The notes below the pieces were generated by a model that searched no databases, had not been told where the DNA came from, and saw only the letters and a list, made by a program, of their open reading frames with translations. The translations under genes and the position numbers were made by a program. This document shows positions 16,866 through 31,261 of a DNA stretch of 64,000 nucleotides, piece after piece (the first letter of the stretch is position 1; each line of letters starts with the position of its first letter). The DNA is from an uncultured Pseudohongiella sp. (GTDB lineage: Bacteria; Pseudomonadota; Gammaproteobacteria; Pseudomonadales; Pseudohongiellaceae): NCBI GenBank assembly GCA_951812715.1, contig OX638323.1:558001-622000 (forward strand). The letters are read 5' to 3'.

Positions 16866-19253
16866 TTAGTTGCGTAAAGATGCGTTAAATCTTTCCTGTA
16901 GCGCCTTGATAGTGCTGTTAATTACCTGGTCAATCTCAACATCTCCAAGAGTGCGTGAAGGATGTTGCCAGGTCAAGCCCAAGGCGATGCTTTTGCTGTC
17001 TGCTGGCACGGCGCCGCCGCGATATACGTCAAGCACCCGCAATCCTGTCAGCAGCGGACCGGCAGCCTCCCGCACTGTTTCCAGGATTTCACTCGCTTCA
17101 AATTTTTCACTGATTACGATCGCCAGATCCCTGCTTACCTCTGGAAAACGAGACGGCTCCGCCGCCACCGGCACCTGCTGCCGGCATAGCGCATCCAGGC
17201 GCAATTCGAATAGAAAGGCGGCGGGCAGTTCCAGTTCTCTTTGCAGCCCCGGATGCAAGGCGCCGATGTAACCTGCGAGTTCATCGTCGAACAGGATCCG
17301 CGCGCACTGGCCGGGATGCAAGCCAGGACGGGCCGCGGCGGAAAATCGGAGGCCGCAAACCCTGCCGCCAAGTCCGAACAGCGATTCCAGATCTCCTTTC
17401 GCATCAAAAAAATCAGCCTTCTCCCCGGCATTGCTCCAATTATTCCCTTCCTTGCCGCCGGTGATCAAGCCTGCCAGCATGGGCTCCTGGCGAAATCCGT
17501 TCGCTTCCCGGCCGAATGCAAGACCGGTTTCGAACAATCGCAGGTTTTCCTGCTGCCGATTCAGATTGTATTGCAAGGTCTGCACCAGCCCGGGCATGAG
17601 GCTGTCGCGCATGACCGACATGTCTCGCGAAATCGGATTTTGCAATTGTACGACCGCCGCATCCTCATCGCTGAAGCTGGCGGCCAGACCCGGTTCGATG
17701 AAACTGTAGTTGACTACCTCCTGGTAGCCGAGCGCCACAAGATGGCCGCGAATGCGTCCCAGGCTGATTTCGCGCTCCGGCGCCCGGCCCATCTCCCGCC
17801 GATTCAGGCCCATTGTCAACGGCAGCTTGTCGTAACCATGGATACGGGCAAGTTCTTCGAGCAGATCGGCTTCGATGGCGACGTCATAGCGGAACGAGGG
17901 CACTTCCACGGAGATGACGTCGCTGCTTTGCTCGGTTAGCGTGAAGCCGAGCCTGTTCAATATATCCACAACCTCCGCGCGAGAAATCTCGACGCCAAGC
18001 ACACGGCCAATCGAGGCCATTCTCAAATTCACTTTACGGATTTCAGGCGCTTCGCCCAGGGCTTCGGTAACCGGCCCAGCCTTGCCGCCGCCGATCTGGA
18101 GCAGCAATTCGGTGGCCCGCGCCATGGCGCGCCGTTGCAGCAGGTAATCGACGCCGCGTTCGTAGCGCTGGGACGCATCGGTCTGCAGTCCCGCCGCGCG
18201 CCCCCGACCGGCGATGGCGAAAGATGCAAAGGAAGCGCATTCCAGGAATACGTCGATGGTTTGCTCGCTGACCGCCGTATTCATGCCCCCCATTATGCCA
18301 GCCATCGCCACCGCTCCGCCGTCGTCGGCGATCACCAGGGTGTCGGGCGATAATTCAAGTTCCTTGCCGTCCAGCAAGGTAAGTTTTTCGCCCGGATGAG
18401 CCAGGCGTACATCGATGTACCGCTGCAATTTACCGAAATCGAAGGCATGCAAGGGCTGACCGAGTTCGAGCAAGACGAAATTGGTTACATCCACCACGGG
18501 GTCGATGCAGCGCAGGCCGCCGCGGCGCAGCTTTTCCTGCATCCACAGTGGCGTTTTCGCTTCAAGGTCGATGCCCCGGATGATGCGTCCCAGGTAGCGC
18601 GGGCATTCCTTGCTGGCGCTGATTCGTATTGGAAACTCATCGGAAATAGCCACGGCAGGTTCGCTCGCGGGCGGCGCGGCGACATCCAGTCGAAGCATGG
18701 CGCCGACATCCCGAGCCAATCCAAGCATGCCCAGGCAATCGCCGCGATTCGGCGTGAGATCGAGTTCAAAACTGGTGTCTTCGAGCGCCAGATAGTTCCG
18801 GATATCCAACCCGACCGGTGCGTCGGCCGGCAGTTCAAGCAGTCCGGTGGAAGTTTCCTCCATGCCGAGTTCTGCCGCCGAACAAAGCATTCCCACCGAT
18901 TTGACGCCGCGGATGTCACTGACACCGATCTCCCGGTCTCCGGCGCCGTTCGCAAGCTGGAAACGAGCGCCAGCGATAGCATAGGACGCCTTCATGCCGG
19001 CTGTTACATTCGGAGCGCCGCAGACTACATTGTGTCGGGAGACGCCGTCATCAACCTGGCATACACGCAGCGATTCCGCCACGGGATGTGTGTCCACGGC
19101 GACGACCTCCGCCACGATTACACCGGAAAAGCTGGCGGCAACGCTTGCGTAACCCCCGACTTCCAGGCCCGCCATGGTCAGGCGTTCCGCGAGTTCGGCG
19201 CTGCCGAGCGGAGGATTCACCCATTCCCTTAGCCAGGACTCGCTGAAAATCAT
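16866..19253 (-). CDS. pheT: Phenylalanine--tRNA ligase subunit beta
   Basis: Beta chain of the alpha2beta2 enzyme that charges tRNA-Phe. The 795 residues fit the family. Visible domains are the N-terminal tRNA-binding OB fold ([15 protein letters not shown] ... VVCGAPNV, residues 1-150), B3/B4 editing, B5 and the C-terminal anticodon-binding domain ([15 protein letters not shown] onward, about residues 700-795). It follows pheS by 21 bases and precedes ihfA by 13. Confidence 0.97.
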   Translation of the reverse strand: MIFSESWLREWVNPPLGSAELAERLTMAGLEVGGYASVAASFSGVIVAEVVAVDTHPVAESLRVCQVDDGVSRHNVVCGAPNVTAGMKASYAIAGARFQLANGAGDREIGVSDIRGVKSVGMLCSAAELGMEETSTGLLELPADAPVGLDIRNYLALEDTSFELDLTPNRGDCLGMLGLARDVGAMLRLDVAAPPASEPAVAISDEFPIRISASKECPRYLGRIIRGIDLEAKTPLWMQEKLRRGGLRCIDPVVDVTNFVLLELGQPLHAFDFGKLQRYIDVRLAHPGEKLTLLDGKELELSPDTLVIADDGGAVAMAGIMGGMNTAVSEQTIDVFLECASFASFAIAGRGRAAGLQTDASQRYERGVDYLLQRRAMARATELLLQIGGGKAGPVTEALGEAPEIRKVNLRMASIGRVLGVEISRAEVVDILNRLGFTLTEQSSDVISVEVPSFRYDVAIEADLLEELARIHGYDKLPLTMGLNRREMGRAPEREISLGRIRGHLVALGYQEVVNYSFIEPGLAASFSDEDAAVVQLQNPISRDMSVMRDSLMPGLVQTLQYNLNRQQENLRLFETGLAFGREANGFRQEPMLAGLITGGKEGNNWSNAGEKADFFDAKGDLESLFGLGGRVCGLRFSAAARPGLHPGQCARILFDDELAGYIGALHPGLQRELELPAAFLFELRLDALCRQQVPVAAEPSRFPEVSRDLAIVISEKFEASEILETVREAAGPLLTGLRVLDVYRGGAVPADSKSIALGLTWQHPSRTLGDVEIDQVINSTIKALQERFNASLRN

Positions 19254-19274
19254 TGCTGCAATCCGCTGTCCGAT

Positions 19275-20674
<1,400 letters not shown>

Positions 20675-20754
20675 TTTCTATCTCCTCGCAGCCTGAATAC
20701 TTCTCCAGGAATCGGTTTTTCGGATTATGTCCGGTCGGCTTCGCCGGCCGGGAC

Positions 20755-20949
20755 TCACTCAAGCATGCGTTTGACTGCTTTTATGTCGGCAGGGCTCACG
20801 GGCGATACGCCGCGCAGATGCCGTTTGCGCTTGGTGGTCATCTTGGTCAGGATGTGGCTTCGGTTGGCGGACTTGCGTTTGTAGCCCGAACCGGTCGCCT
20901 TGAATCTCTTGGCGGCGCCGCGCCTTGTTTTCGCTTTCACGCTGCTCAC
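20755..20949 (-). CDS. rpmI: 50S ribosomal protein L35
   Basis: 64 residues when started at the GTG at 20949 ([20 protein letters not shown]), which gives the normal L35 length; an upstream in-frame TTG would add 7 atypical residues. Highly basic, with the typical KRKRHLRG segment. The 120-base gap after infC is where L20 autoregulation acts in relatives, but I did not resolve a pseudoknot. Confidence 0.95.
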   Translation of the reverse strand: MSSVKAKTRRGAAKRFKATGSGYKRKSANRSHILTKMTTKRKRHLRGVSPVSPADIKAVKRMLE

Positions 20950-21068
20950 TGTGTTTCGCTCACTAGTCAAGCGGCCGGGCGATTTATACCCGGCCGCGGT
21001 GTCAGAAATCGGTAACGCCGGCGAATTGAATCCGATCCGGCTTCTGCGCTCGTCATTGCGCCTTTGTA

Positions 21069-21602
21069 TTACGCCCGGGCACGCTTTTTGATAGGCGCCA
21101 GCACCATGACGATTTGGCGGCCTTCCATCTTGGGCTCTTGCTCCACCGTGCCGTATTCGTCCAGATCCTGGCGAATGCGTTCGACCAGTTCCTGGCCGAT
21201 ATGCTGGTGCGCCATTTCCCGGCCGCGGAATCGCAGTGAAACCTTGGCCTTGTCTCCATCCGTGAGAAAACGTATGAGGTTGCGCAGTTTCACCTCGTAG
21301 TCTCCCTGCTCGGTTCCCGGCCTGAATTTTATTTCCTTGACATGCACCCGCCGCTGCTTCTTGCGGTTGGCGGCGCGCTGCTTCTTCAGATCGAAAACAT
21401 GCTTGCCGTAATCCATTATCTTGCAGACCGGCGGTTCCGCGTCCGGAACGATCAATACAAGATCAAGCCGGGCATCGGTCGCCGCCTTGCGGGCCTCGTC
21501 AATGGCAACGATTCCGACTTGTTGTCCATCGGCGCCAATCAGCCGCACCCGCGGCGAATCTATATCGTCGTTTATGATCGCCTTTTTGGCATCGCTCCTC
21601 AT
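21069..21602 (-). CDS. infC: Translation initiation factor IF-3
   Basis: 177 residues covering both IF-3 domains: [45 protein letters not shown], a lysine-rich linker, then [22 protein letters not shown] and MVLAPIKK. The start is uncertain. The ATG at 21602 has only a weak upstream site, and an AGGAG sits just inside the frame. infC in relatives often uses a rare start such as ATT, but no well-spaced rare start is evident here. It follows thrS by 18 bases. Confidence 0.95.
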   Translation of the reverse strand: MRSDAKKAIINDDIDSPRVRLIGADGQQVGIVAIDEARKAATDARLDLVLIVPDAEPPVCKIMDYGKHVFDLKKQRAANRKKQRRVHVKEIKFRPGTEQGDYEVKLRNLIRFLTDGDKAKVSLRFRGREMAHQHIGQELVERIRQDLDEYGTVEQEPKMEGRQIVMVLAPIKKRARA

Positions 21603-21620
21603 AGTTTCAGCGCTTCAACC

Positions 21621-23570
21621 TCATGTTCCAACCTGCTGCTGGAGAGCGCTATCGGAGCTTGTGCGGCCATATTCCGCGACATCGTCGCCCAGGTGACCGC
21701 AAAATGCATCGAGTGTCATTGTGCCCAGATCTTCACCTCCCCGTTTACGTACCGATACGGTACCCGATTGCGCCTCACGGTCGCCCGCTACCAGCAGATA
21801 AGGCGTCTTCTGCATTGTGTGTTCGCGAATTTTAAAGCCGATCTTCTCGTTTCTCAAGTCCAATACGACTCTGAAACCCTTGTTTTTCAAGGATTCTTCG
21901 ACTTTCCGGCAATAATTGGCCTGATTGTCGGTAATGTTCATGATCACAGCCTGCACCGGCGCCAGCCAGGCCGGCAAGGCGCCGCCATAATGTTCGATCA
22001 GCACACCGATAAAGCGTTCGAACGATCCAAGCGCGGCACGGTGCAACATGACCGGAATCCTGCGGCTGTTGTCTTCCGCGACATATCGCGCGCCCAGCCG
22101 TTCGGCCGTGAAGAAGTCCACCTGCATGGTGCCGCATTGCTGTAGCCGGCCCATGCAATCGCGCAGCGAATATTCAATCTTGGGGCCGTAAAACGCCCCT
22201 TCGCCGGGCACGAGCTCCCAGTCAAGCCCAGTGGCGTCGAGCGCCTGCCGCAAGGCATCCTCGGCCTGGTCCCATAGTTCATCCGCGCCCACCCGCTTCG
22301 ATGGCCGGGTAGACAGCCGCAGCAGCACGTCGTTGAAACCGAAATCCCGATAGACCTTGAACAGCAATTGCATGAAATCCGCGACTTCTGACTGAATTTG
22401 TTCTTCGCTGCAGAAGATATGACCGTCATCTTGCACAAAATTTCGCACGCGCATGAGTCCATGCATACTGCCGGAAGGTTCATAGCGGTGACAGGAACCG
22501 AATTCCGCCAGCCGCATCGGCAGGTCGCGATAACTTTTCAGCCCCTGGTTGAACACCTGAACGTGACAGGGGCAATTCATCGGCTTGATCGCGTATTGGC
22601 GATTGTCCGATTCCACGGTAAACATCTCTTCCGAGAATTTGGCGGCATGCCCCGACTTCTCCCAAAGAGAAAAGTCCACCAACTGCGGTGTATTGATCTC
22701 GAGGTAACCGTTTTCGTCCTGCACTTTCTTCATGTAGGACTGAATAACCTGGTAAATGGTCCAGCCTTTTGGGTGCCAGAACACCATGCCGGGCGCTTCT
22801 TCCTGGAAATGAAACAGACCGAGATGCTTGCCGAGTTTGCGGTGGTCGCGCTTTTCCGCCTCTTCGAGCCGTAGCAGATGGAGCCGCAACTCCTTGGAGT
22901 TGGGCCAGGCGGTGCCGTAGATGCGCTGCAGCGTTTCCCGGCTGGAATCGCCGCGCCAATAGGCGCCGGCCACCGAAGTCAACTTGAATGCCTTGAACTT
23001 GCCGGTGCTGGGCACATGCGGACCACGGCAAAGATCGATGAAGTCGCCCTGGCGGTAGAAGGAGAGCGGCTCGTTGGAGGGAATGGATTCGATGATTTCA
23101 ACCTTGTAGCGCTCCCCCATGTCGCGGAACAATTTCACCGCATCATCGCGTTCGAGCACTTCGCGCTCGACGATGAGATCTTCCTTGACGATCTCCTGCA
23201 TGGTCTTTTCGATGGCGCTGAGGTCTTCCGGCGTGAAGGGGCGGTTGTAAGCGAAATCGTAATAGAAACCGTCCGCAATGACGGGACCGATGGTAACCTG
23301 GGCTTCGGGAAACAACCGCTGCACCGCTTGAGCCATTAGATGAGCGCAGGAGTGGCGCAAAATTTCCAGTCCATCGGCATCGCGGTCGGTAATGATCGCC
23401 ACCGCGGCATCTCCATCCACTACATGGGAAATATCGACCAGTTCATCGTCGACGCGCCCGGCCAAGGCAGCCTTGGCGAGACCGGAGCCGATCGACCGCG
23501 CGATCTCCGCGACGGAGACCGGCTGCTGGTAATCTCTGGTGCTGCCGTCCGGCAAGGTGACCGTCAGCAT
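21621..23570 (-). CDS. thrS: Threonine--tRNA ligase
   Basis: 649 residues from the ATG at 23570 ([10 protein letters not shown]), which has AGGAA 6 bases upstream; an earlier in-frame start would add 5 residues. Domains: TGS (1-62), the editing domain with [11 protein letters not shown], the class II core with [10 protein letters not shown] and [17 protein letters not shown], and a C-terminal anticodon-binding domain. First gene of the translation cluster. Confidence 0.97.
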   Translation of the reverse strand: MLTVTLPDGSTRDYQQPVSVAEIARSIGSGLAKAALAGRVDDELVDISHVVDGDAAVAIITDRDADGLEILRHSCAHLMAQAVQRLFPEAQVTIGPVIADGFYYDFAYNRPFTPEDLSAIEKTMQEIVKEDLIVEREVLERDDAVKLFRDMGERYKVEIIESIPSNEPLSFYRQGDFIDLCRGPHVPSTGKFKAFKLTSVAGAYWRGDSSRETLQRIYGTAWPNSKELRLHLLRLEEAEKRDHRKLGKHLGLFHFQEEAPGMVFWHPKGWTIYQVIQSYMKKVQDENGYLEINTPQLVDFSLWEKSGHAAKFSEEMFTVESDNRQYAIKPMNCPCHVQVFNQGLKSYRDLPMRLAEFGSCHRYEPSGSMHGLMRVRNFVQDDGHIFCSEEQIQSEVADFMQLLFKVYRDFGFNDVLLRLSTRPSKRVGADELWDQAEDALRQALDATGLDWELVPGEGAFYGPKIEYSLRDCMGRLQQCGTMQVDFFTAERLGARYVAEDNSRRIPVMLHRAALGSFERFIGVLIEHYGGALPAWLAPVQAVIMNITDNQANYCRKVEESLKNKGFRVVLDLRNEKIGFKIREHTMQKTPYLLVAGDREAQSGTVSVRKRGGEDLGTMTLDAFCGHLGDDVAEYGRTSSDSALQQQVGT

Positions 23571-23793
23571 GGCTATTCCTGTCAATTATCCGCGGCCGGC
23601 GGCAATTCCGGCTCGGCGTTCAAGTATTTTCCGAACAATTTCATCCTTGAATTTGTTCGTTAATGCAAAACGAGCGTGGCCCCATTTTGCTTCCTGCTTC
23701 AATTGCTTCCTGCATTGAATCAGGCGGCACATCCTCACGCCGCGCGGAAGCTCCGCTAACACGGAGTTTCCGTGGTTCCCGGGGTTCGCGGAA

Positions 23794-23870
<77 letters not shown>

Positions 23871-23923
23871 GCAAACCGTCGTCACTCGCGGCCGGAAATC
23901 GAGGTTCCCGGCATGGATCGCGG

Positions 23924-23953
23924 ATTATATGAATTCCCGGCCGCCGCTGTCGA
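23924..23953 (-). promoter_or_regulatory. Promoter of tRNA-Val
   Basis: On the minus strand a -35 TCGACA (23948-23953) and a perfect -10 TATAAT (23924-23929) are separated by 18 bases. The expected start is near 23917, about 47 bases before the mature tRNA. Confidence 0.65.
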
Positions 23954-24003
23954 ACGCAACGAGGCGCGCGATAATCAAAAATCGACGCCGGCCGCCACGC
24001 GAC

Positions 24004-26007
<2,004 letters not shown>

Positions 26008-26106
26008 TTTTGTCTCTCTCCCGGTGCGAACTGCTTGCGGCACGGCGCTCCGCCAGCGTATGTTAGCAACAAACGCCGCCGGGCCCGGTCGGCGCGAACC
26101 GAATTA

Positions 26107-26135
26107 TTGACGCTACCATTGATTGTTATTAGTAT
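26107..26135 (+). promoter_or_regulatory. Promoter of tRNA-Asn
   Basis: -35 TTGACG (26107-26112) and -10 TAGTAT (26130-26135) with exactly 17 bases between them. The following ACGGCGC is GC-rich, as is usual for stringently controlled stable-RNA promoters. The tRNA begins 40 bases downstream. Confidence 0.7.
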
Positions 26136-26175
26136 ACGGCGCTCTCGAATCGGCGCTGCGCCCGGTTCGCGAAAT

Positions 26176-26250
26176 TGCCCAATAGCTCAATGGTAGAGTA
26201 GGTGACTGTTAATCACTTGGTTCCTGGTTCGAGTCCAGGTTGGGCAGCCA
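26176..26250 (+). tRNA. tRNA-Asn (GTT)
   Basis: 75-base cloverleaf with encoded GCCA end. The acceptor TGCCCAA pairs with TTGGGCA, and the anticodon loop CTGTTAA gives GTT. It lies between divergent uvrB and the cyclophilin gene. Confidence 0.95.
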
Positions 26251-26330
26251 TCTTTTCTGTCATTCAATCCGGCGCCGCTCTGGCGCAAGAGTTCTTGTTG
26301 CTCGCTTAACCCCTCAAGGAGTTTAGGATC

Positions 26331-26891
26331 ATGCGATCAGTACTGTTCACCTTTTTACTAACACTAAGCTCCATTGCCTCGGCCCAGGAAAATCCGGTCG
26401 TTGTCATGGAAACCAGCATGGGCGCCATCGCCATTGAGTTGTGGGAGGATCGGGCGCCGGTCACGGTAGAAAATTTCCTGCGCTACACCGACAACGAATT
26501 TTTCAGTGGCCTGATTTTCCATCGCGTGATCCCCGGGTTCATGATCCAGGGCGGCGGCATGGGCGAGGATCTGGCGCAGAAGTCCACCTACGATCCGATT
26601 GTCAATGAGGCACGAGCGGATGTGGGCAACGATCGCGGCACTATTGCCATGGCGCGGACCAACGTAGTCGACAGCGCTACCAGCCAGTTCTTCATCAATC
26701 TGGTGGACAACGACTTTCTCAACCATGTGGACGATACGCCCCAAGGGTTCGGCTATGCCGTGTTCGGCGCCGTAATCGAAGGAATGGACGTGGTTGACGC
26801 GATCGCCGCGGTGGAAACCGCGCCGGGGCGGCTCGGCCATCAGAACGTTCCGGTGGAAGCGGTAACCATCGTTTCCGTATCCCGGCGCTGA
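26331..26891 (+). CDS. Periplasmic peptidyl-prolyl cis-trans isomerase (cyclophilin)
   Basis: 186 residues with a signal peptide (MRSVLFTFLLTLSSIASA), so likely a periplasmic folding catalyst of the PpiA type. The cyclophilin core is intact: GAIAIELWEDRAPVTVENF, FHRVIPGFMIQGG (active-site Arg and Phe), GTIAMARTNVVDSATSQFFIN and GYAVFGAVIEGMDVVD. AAGGAG lies about 10 bases before the ATG. Monocistronic, converging on the wbpM-like gene 9 bases away. Confidence 0.93.
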   Translation: MRSVLFTFLLTLSSIASAQENPVVVMETSMGAIAIELWEDRAPVTVENFLRYTDNEFFSGLIFHRVIPGFMIQGGGMGEDLAQKSTYDPIVNEARADVGNDRGTIAMARTNVVDSATSQFFINLVDNDFLNHVDDTPQGFGYAVFGAVIEGMDVVDAIAAVETAPGRLGHQNVPVEAVTIVSVSRR

Positions 26892-26900
26892 CAGTCCTCG

Positions 26901-28850
26901 TTACTCCTTGAACAGCGGGGTCACGTTTTCCTGTTGCGGGAGCGGAGTTTCCTGCTGCATGTGCCAGAGCGGATCGATGACCTCCCCTTTCGGGTCGAAA
27001 CCGTCCACCGCCTCTTTCAGCACCTGCTGAATCCCATCGAGGTCAAAGTTGCCGCAGGCTTGCTCAAGCTGGGCCAGCAGCGGCTCTAGCCGCTCCCAGA
27101 GAAGGGTTTCCTCTTCCGCGCGCAAGATCTTGGGATGCTCGGTGCCGGTGACCGACTCGCCGATCATCAACTCTTCACGCAATTTCTCGCCGGGCCGCAG
27201 ACCGGTGTATTCGATGGCGATGTCGCCGCGGTAAGTATTGCCGTCCCGAATATCGTAACCCATGAGATGAATCATCTTGCGGGCCAGGTCTACGATCCGG
27301 ATCGGTTCATGCATGTCGAGCACAAAGACATCGCCGCCGGCGGCCATGGCGCCGGCCTGAATGACGAGTTGGGCAGCTTCCTGCACGGTCATGAAATATC
27401 GCGTCACTTCCGGATGCGTGACCGTTACCGGTCCGCCGGCACTGATCTGCCGGCGAAACAGCGGCACCACCGAACCCGACGAGCCGAGCACGTTGCCGAA
27501 GCGCACCATGCTGAATTTCGTCTCGCCGTCGCCCTGGGCCATAGCCTGCAGTACCTGTTCCGCCAACCGTTTGGTCGCGCCCATGTAATTGGTTGGCCGC
27601 ACGGCCTTGTCGGTAGAAATCAGGACGAAATTCCTGACGCCGAATTTCCGCGCCGCCCGCGCCGCTACCAGAGTGCCAAAAATATTGTTGCTGACGCCTT
27701 CGAAGATATTCCTTTCCACCATCGGCACTTGCTTGTATGCGGCGGCGTGGTAAATCGTCTCGATGCGGAAAGTCTCGATCAGATTTTCCATATGCCGCTG
27801 ATTGCAGACCGAGCCTAGCAGAGCAGCGACTTCGATGGCGGCGCCGCCATCGATGGTTTCCAGCCGTTTGCGCAATTCGTTTTCAATTTCGTACAGCCCG
27901 AACTCGGACGAATCGAGCAAAACCAGGCGAGCCGGGTTTACATTAATAATCTGCCGGCAAAGTTCGGAACCAATAGAGCCGCCGGCGCCGGTTACCAGTA
28001 CGGATTTGCCGGTGATACAGGCCCCGAGCAGGCGCTCGCTTGGCGGCACGGTATCGCGTCCAAGCAGGTCTTCAATATCGATTTCGCGCACTTCGTGCAC
28101 TTCCACCTTGCCGGACACCATGTCGAACAGGTCGGGCACCGTTTTTACATGCACCGGCAAATGTTCCAGCCGATTGATGATTTCCTTGCGTTCGGCGTGC
28201 GTGGCGGATGGAATCGCCAGCAGAATCTGGCGCACGGACCAGGATTCGATGAGTTCGTACAGCGATTTCGGGCTGTAGACGCGGATGCCATGTACCATGC
28301 TGCCGATCATGCGATGGCTGTCATCGACAAAGGCCACGGGCAGATATTGGTCGCCGTTCTGCAAGGCCACGAGCAACTGCATGCCGGAAGAGCCGGCCCC
28401 ATAAATAATCACCGGTTCCTTCGGTCGGAAATTCTGGATCAGCGCCTGGGTCATCACCTTGACCAGGAAACGGCTGCCGCCGGTAAACAGCAAGGCCAGC
28501 ATCCAGAAAATTGGAAATAGCGAATAATCCAGCGCTTCCGGAGTTAGCGACAGAAAACATGCCGCAGCGATCAGACAGGTGGTGAAAGTCACCGCTTTCA
28601 ACAGTTGAAAAACGAATTGTAATCCCAGGTACAGGATAAGCGCGCGATAGACTCCCATGCGCATGAATACGAGCAAGCTGAATGCCGTCGCCACGCTGAC
28701 GTAGATATAGAAAAGTTGGTTTTGAGCGCCGAATTCACCGCCCAGCAAGACGAACGAGAGCGATAGCGCGCCGACCAGCATGACGCCATCCGCCAGCAGC
28801 AGGCCTATCAGCTTGGCGGTGCGGGAAAGTGGGAAATTATATAAATGCAT
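26901..28850 (-). CDS. wbpM: WbpM/CapD/FlaA1-type nucleotide-sugar 4,6-dehydratase
   Basis: Inner-membrane enzyme making 4-keto-6-deoxy UDP-sugars such as the UDP-QuiNAc precursor for surface polysaccharide. 649 residues: about four N-terminal membrane segments (residues 10-140), a first Rossmann domain (VIIYGAGSSGMQLL) and the catalytic Rossmann domain (VLVTGAGGSIGSELCRQI). The usual YxxxK is MGATK in STDKAVRPTNYMGATKR, the S-M-K arrangement known for WbpM. It is 4 bases downstream of the WbpL-like gene. Family secure; exact sugar product not. Confidence 0.88.
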   Translation of the reverse strand: MHLYNFPLSRTAKLIGLLLADGVMLVGALSLSFVLLGGEFGAQNQLFYIYVSVATAFSLLVFMRMGVYRALILYLGLQFVFQLLKAVTFTTCLIAAACFLSLTPEALDYSLFPIFWMLALLFTGGSRFLVKVMTQALIQNFRPKEPVIIYGAGSSGMQLLVALQNGDQYLPVAFVDDSHRMIGSMVHGIRVYSPKSLYELIESWSVRQILLAIPSATHAERKEIINRLEHLPVHVKTVPDLFDMVSGKVEVHEVREIDIEDLLGRDTVPPSERLLGACITGKSVLVTGAGGSIGSELCRQIINVNPARLVLLDSSEFGLYEIENELRKRLETIDGGAAIEVAALLGSVCNQRHMENLIETFRIETIYHAAAYKQVPMVERNIFEGVSNNIFGTLVAARAARKFGVRNFVLISTDKAVRPTNYMGATKRLAEQVLQAMAQGDGETKFSMVRFGNVLGSSGSVVPLFRRQISAGGPVTVTHPEVTRYFMTVQEAAQLVIQAGAMAAGGDVFVLDMHEPIRIVDLARKMIHLMGYDIRDGNTYRGDIAIEYTGLRPGEKLREELMIGESVTGTEHPKILRAEEETLLWERLEPLLAQLEQACGNFDLDGIQQVLKEAVDGFDPKGEVIDPLWHMQQETPLPQQENVTPLFKE

Positions 28851-28854
28851 CCGA

Positions 28855-29877
28855 TTATCGACCCTGCTCCCCGGCGGGGACGCCGGCGCCCATCCACAGC
28901 GAACCTGCCACGAGTGGCGCCAAGCCCGCCAATGCCAGCGGCATTCCCCATTGTGGCTGGATTACCGTCCACCATGCAAGCGGCGCCAGCCAGCAGCAAT
29001 TCATCGCCAAAATTACCAGAGTTACGCGCCGGTGGCTGCCGCACCGCTTGGCCGCGTGCTGATAGGCATGGCAGCAATGACCTTCGAACCATTTTTCGCC
29101 GCGGGCAACACGGCGAATCAGGGTAACGGTGGCGTCCGTAACGAATACGCCGAGCAAAAGTAGCCAGGTCCAGACCGTCATACTGTCGTGCTGCATGCTC
29201 AATAAGGCAAGTACGCCAAGAGCGAAGCCAATGAAATTGCTGCCCGCATCGCCCATGAAGATGCGCGCCGGCGGCCAGTTCCAGACCAGGAATCCCAATG
29301 CGGCGGTCCCCAGACCCGCATTGAGCAGGCCGAGCGCGGCATCGTCGGCTGACACCGCGATAACGAATCCCAGCAGGTTGACGAATACCAGTTGCGCCGC
29401 CGCCAGCCCGTCAATGCCGTCCATGAAGTTGTAAAGGTTGAGCAGCCATACCAGCGCCAATACGGCCAGCACGTCGAGAATAAAGAAGTTACTGACGGCA
29501 AAGAAGTAAAAATCGATCGGCGGCAGATTCCCCAGCCACCATACAGCCCACACGGCGGCGGCGAATTGTGCTGGCAAACGCCAGGCAAGCGGCAGTTTCC
29601 ACAAATCATCCGCCAGACCGACCAGGGCAACCAGAGCGCCGCCAGTCAAGGCCATCAATTCATGCAGCGGGATGCTGCCGGCCAGCCGGCAGAGCCAGGC
29701 GAAGGCCAGGAACACTAGCGCAATGGCAATGCCGCCGCCGACCGGCGTCGCCTGCTCATGCAAGCTGCGGGAAACGGGGACATCAAGTATGCCGCCGCGC
29801 AAGGCAAAGCGGCGGATCGCTCCAGTCAACAGGAACGAGGCAATGAAAAGACCGGTAAGAGCGGCCGGAACAGCCAT
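28855..29877 (-). CDS. MraY/WecA-family polyprenyl-phosphate sugar-1-phosphate transferase (WbpL-like)
   Basis: Integral membrane transferase that puts the first sugar-1-phosphate on undecaprenyl phosphate, starting O-antigen or capsule repeat synthesis. 340 residues with about ten membrane segments. Family motifs are GLADDLWKLP, NLYNFMDGIDGLAA and IFMGDAGSNFIGFALG. The start ATG at 29877 lacks a strong ribosome binding site. Paired with the dehydratase, it is what one expects at the closing end of an O-antigen locus, but no glycosyltransferases, Wzx or Wzy are near. Confidence 0.88.
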   Translation of the reverse strand: MAVPAALTGLFIASFLLTGAIRRFALRGGILDVPVSRSLHEQATPVGGGIAIALVFLAFAWLCRLAGSIPLHELMALTGGALVALVGLADDLWKLPLAWRLPAQFAAAVWAVWWLGNLPPIDFYFFAVSNFFILDVLAVLALVWLLNLYNFMDGIDGLAAAQLVFVNLLGFVIAVSADDAALGLLNAGLGTAALGFLVWNWPPARIFMGDAGSNFIGFALGVLALLSMQHDSMTVWTWLLLLGVFVTDATVTLIRRVARGEKWFEGHCCHAYQHAAKRCGSHRRVTLVILAMNCCWLAPLAWWTVIQPQWGMPLALAGLAPLVAGSLWMGAGVPAGEQGR

Positions 29878-29946
29878 GGCGCAGTTTTCGAAAAATGGCG
29901 ATTATACCCCGGTCGCGCTGAAAACAGGCACTTCCGGGTGAGGCCC

Positions 29947-30067
29947 GGTCGGTGCAGCCGACAAGAAGCAACGCTTCTTGAGGGCCGAACGACTTGCCAG
30001 GGACGGCAAGGCTGGGGGGTTGTCGAAGCCACTACAGCTACGCCAGGGATGGCTTGTACATTCATGC
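29947..30067 (+). repeat. Dispersed intergenic repeat, copy B
   Basis: Begins GGTCGGTGCAGCCGA, continues through an ACGACTTGCCAGGGACGGC block, then GGCTGGGGGGTTGTCGAAGCCA, and ends near GGCTTGTACATTCATGC. It is the most complete plus-strand member of the family also found at 37562-37690, 53959-54043 and 55726-55786. It fills most of the 247-base gap between the WbpL-like gene and comEA. Confidence 0.6.
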
Positions 30068-30124
30068 GGAATGCAAGAAAAATCGGGCGCTTACGGATGG
30101 TTCGCAAGCGCCCGAGGCAAAGGC

Positions 30125-30439
30125 CTATTCGCTTTCCAGCGCTATCCGATCGCGATTTCGTTCCAGCGTGCCGGGACCGATGCCTTTCACTTCCATCAAC
30201 TCATCGATGGCTTTGAAGGCGCCGAACATCTCGCGGTAGGCGACTATTTCCTGTGCCTTAATCAGCCCCACGCCGTCCAGCGCCGCGGCGATAGCCGCGG
30301 CATCGGCGGAATTGATGTCGATCTGCACCATCTCTTCGGCGTCCGCGGCCGAATCTTGTAATGCCAGGCTCCAGGGAGCCGCGAGCAGGGAAAAAAGAAA
30401 AATTACTGTTGCAAACCAGCTAGTCTTGATCATGATCAT
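30125..30439 (-). CDS. comEA: ComEA-family helix-hairpin-helix DNA-binding protein
   Basis: 104 residues with an N-terminal signal/anchor (about residues 5-27, WFATVIFLFSLLAAPWSLAL). A ComEA HhH domain follows (QIDINSADAAAIAAALDGVGLIKAQEIVAYREMFG, then LMEVKGIGPGTLERNRDRI). ComEA binds incoming DNA in the periplasm during natural uptake; many gammaproteobacteria keep it next to wbpM. Two ATGs lie close together (MIMIK); either could be used. Confidence 0.88.
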   Translation of the reverse strand: MIMIKTSWFATVIFLFSLLAAPWSLALQDSAADAEEMVQIDINSADAAAIAAALDGVGLIKAQEIVAYREMFGAFKAIDELMEVKGIGPGTLERNRDRIALESE

Positions 30440-30456
30440 GTCCTTTTCCGAAGTTT

Positions 30457-30485
30457 AAAAAAAAGAAACAGCCTTTCGGCTGCTC
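30457..30485 (-). terminator. Rho-independent terminator after pyrF
   Basis: Minus-strand stem CAGCC-GAAA-GGCTG (30469-30482) with a tight GAAA loop is followed by a T-run (30457-30468) broken by one C. It begins 10 bases after the pyrF stop, so it ends the rpsA-ihfB-lapA-pyrF transcript and separates it from comEA. Confidence 0.85.
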
Positions 30486-30492
30486 CAAAAGT

Positions 30493-31233
30493 CTAGTACG
30501 GATTCGGAACAACGCCAGAAATGGAGGAAATATAATCTTCCAGCGCGGCCGCCGGGTCGGAGGCGCGAGTGATTGGGCGTCCAATGACCAGATAATCCGC
30601 GCCATTGACGATCGCTTCGGCCGGCCCCATGATGCGTTTCTGATCGCCCTTGGTATCTTCCGGCCGGCGAATTCCGGGCGTGACCAGCAGGAACTCCCGC
30701 GGCAATTCCGCCCGCAGCATCGCAACTTCCGCCGGCGAACAGACAACGCCGCCAAGTCCCGCTTCACAACACACGCGGGCAAGCCGCGCTACCTGCCGCG
30801 GCGCGGAACACCGCAGTCCGAGTTCGGCCAGGTCCGCATCGTTCAGGCTGGTCAATACGGTAACACCGATAAGATGGGGCCGCCGGCAATCGACATCGGC
30901 AATCGCTTCGCAGGCTGCCTTGAGCATGGCCCTGCCGCCGGAAGCATGAACATTGAGCATCCATACTCCCAGTTCAGATGCGGCTGCCCTGATGGCGCTG
31001 GCCACGGTATTGGGGATATCGTGAAATTTGAGATCAAGAAAAACGTCGAAAGCGCGCTTATGGATTTTCTTTACCAACTTGGGGCCGCGGGCGGTGAACA
31101 GTTCCTTTCCGACCTTTACCCGGCAAAGTCTCGGATCAAGCTGATCCAGTAGCCGCAACACTTCATCTTCACTGGAAAAATCAAGCGCGACAATAATGCG
31201 CTTTCGATTTTCTTCCTCGCGATCAATGAGCAT
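30493..31233 (-). CDS. pyrF: Orotidine 5'-phosphate decarboxylase
   Basis: Last step of UMP synthesis. 246 residues from the ATG at 31233 ([21 protein letters not shown]); the longer frame overlaps lapA and is less likely. Core motifs are VALDFSS, the catalytic [13 protein letters not shown] (Asp-Lys pattern), GVTVLTSL and [17 protein letters not shown]. It follows lapA by 28 bases; an intrinsic terminator follows it. Confidence 0.96.
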   Translation of the reverse strand: MLIDREEENRKRIIVALDFSSEDEVLRLLDQLDPRLCRVKVGKELFTARGPKLVKKIHKRAFDVFLDLKFHDIPNTVASAIRAAASELGVWMLNVHASGGRAMLKAACEAIADVDCRRPHLIGVTVLTSLNDADLAELGLRCSAPRQVARLARVCCEAGLGGVVCSPAEVAMLRAELPREFLLVTPGIRRPEDTKGDQKRIMGPAEAIVNGADYLVIGRPITRASDPAAALEDYISSISGVVPNPY

Positions 31234-31261
31234 TTCCAAGCGCCGTCCACCGCAGCCGCGA

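Noticed and set aside
26008..26175. Possible LexA (SOS) box before uvrB
   Set aside because: No CTG-N10-CAG-like palindrome is visible in the upstream region.
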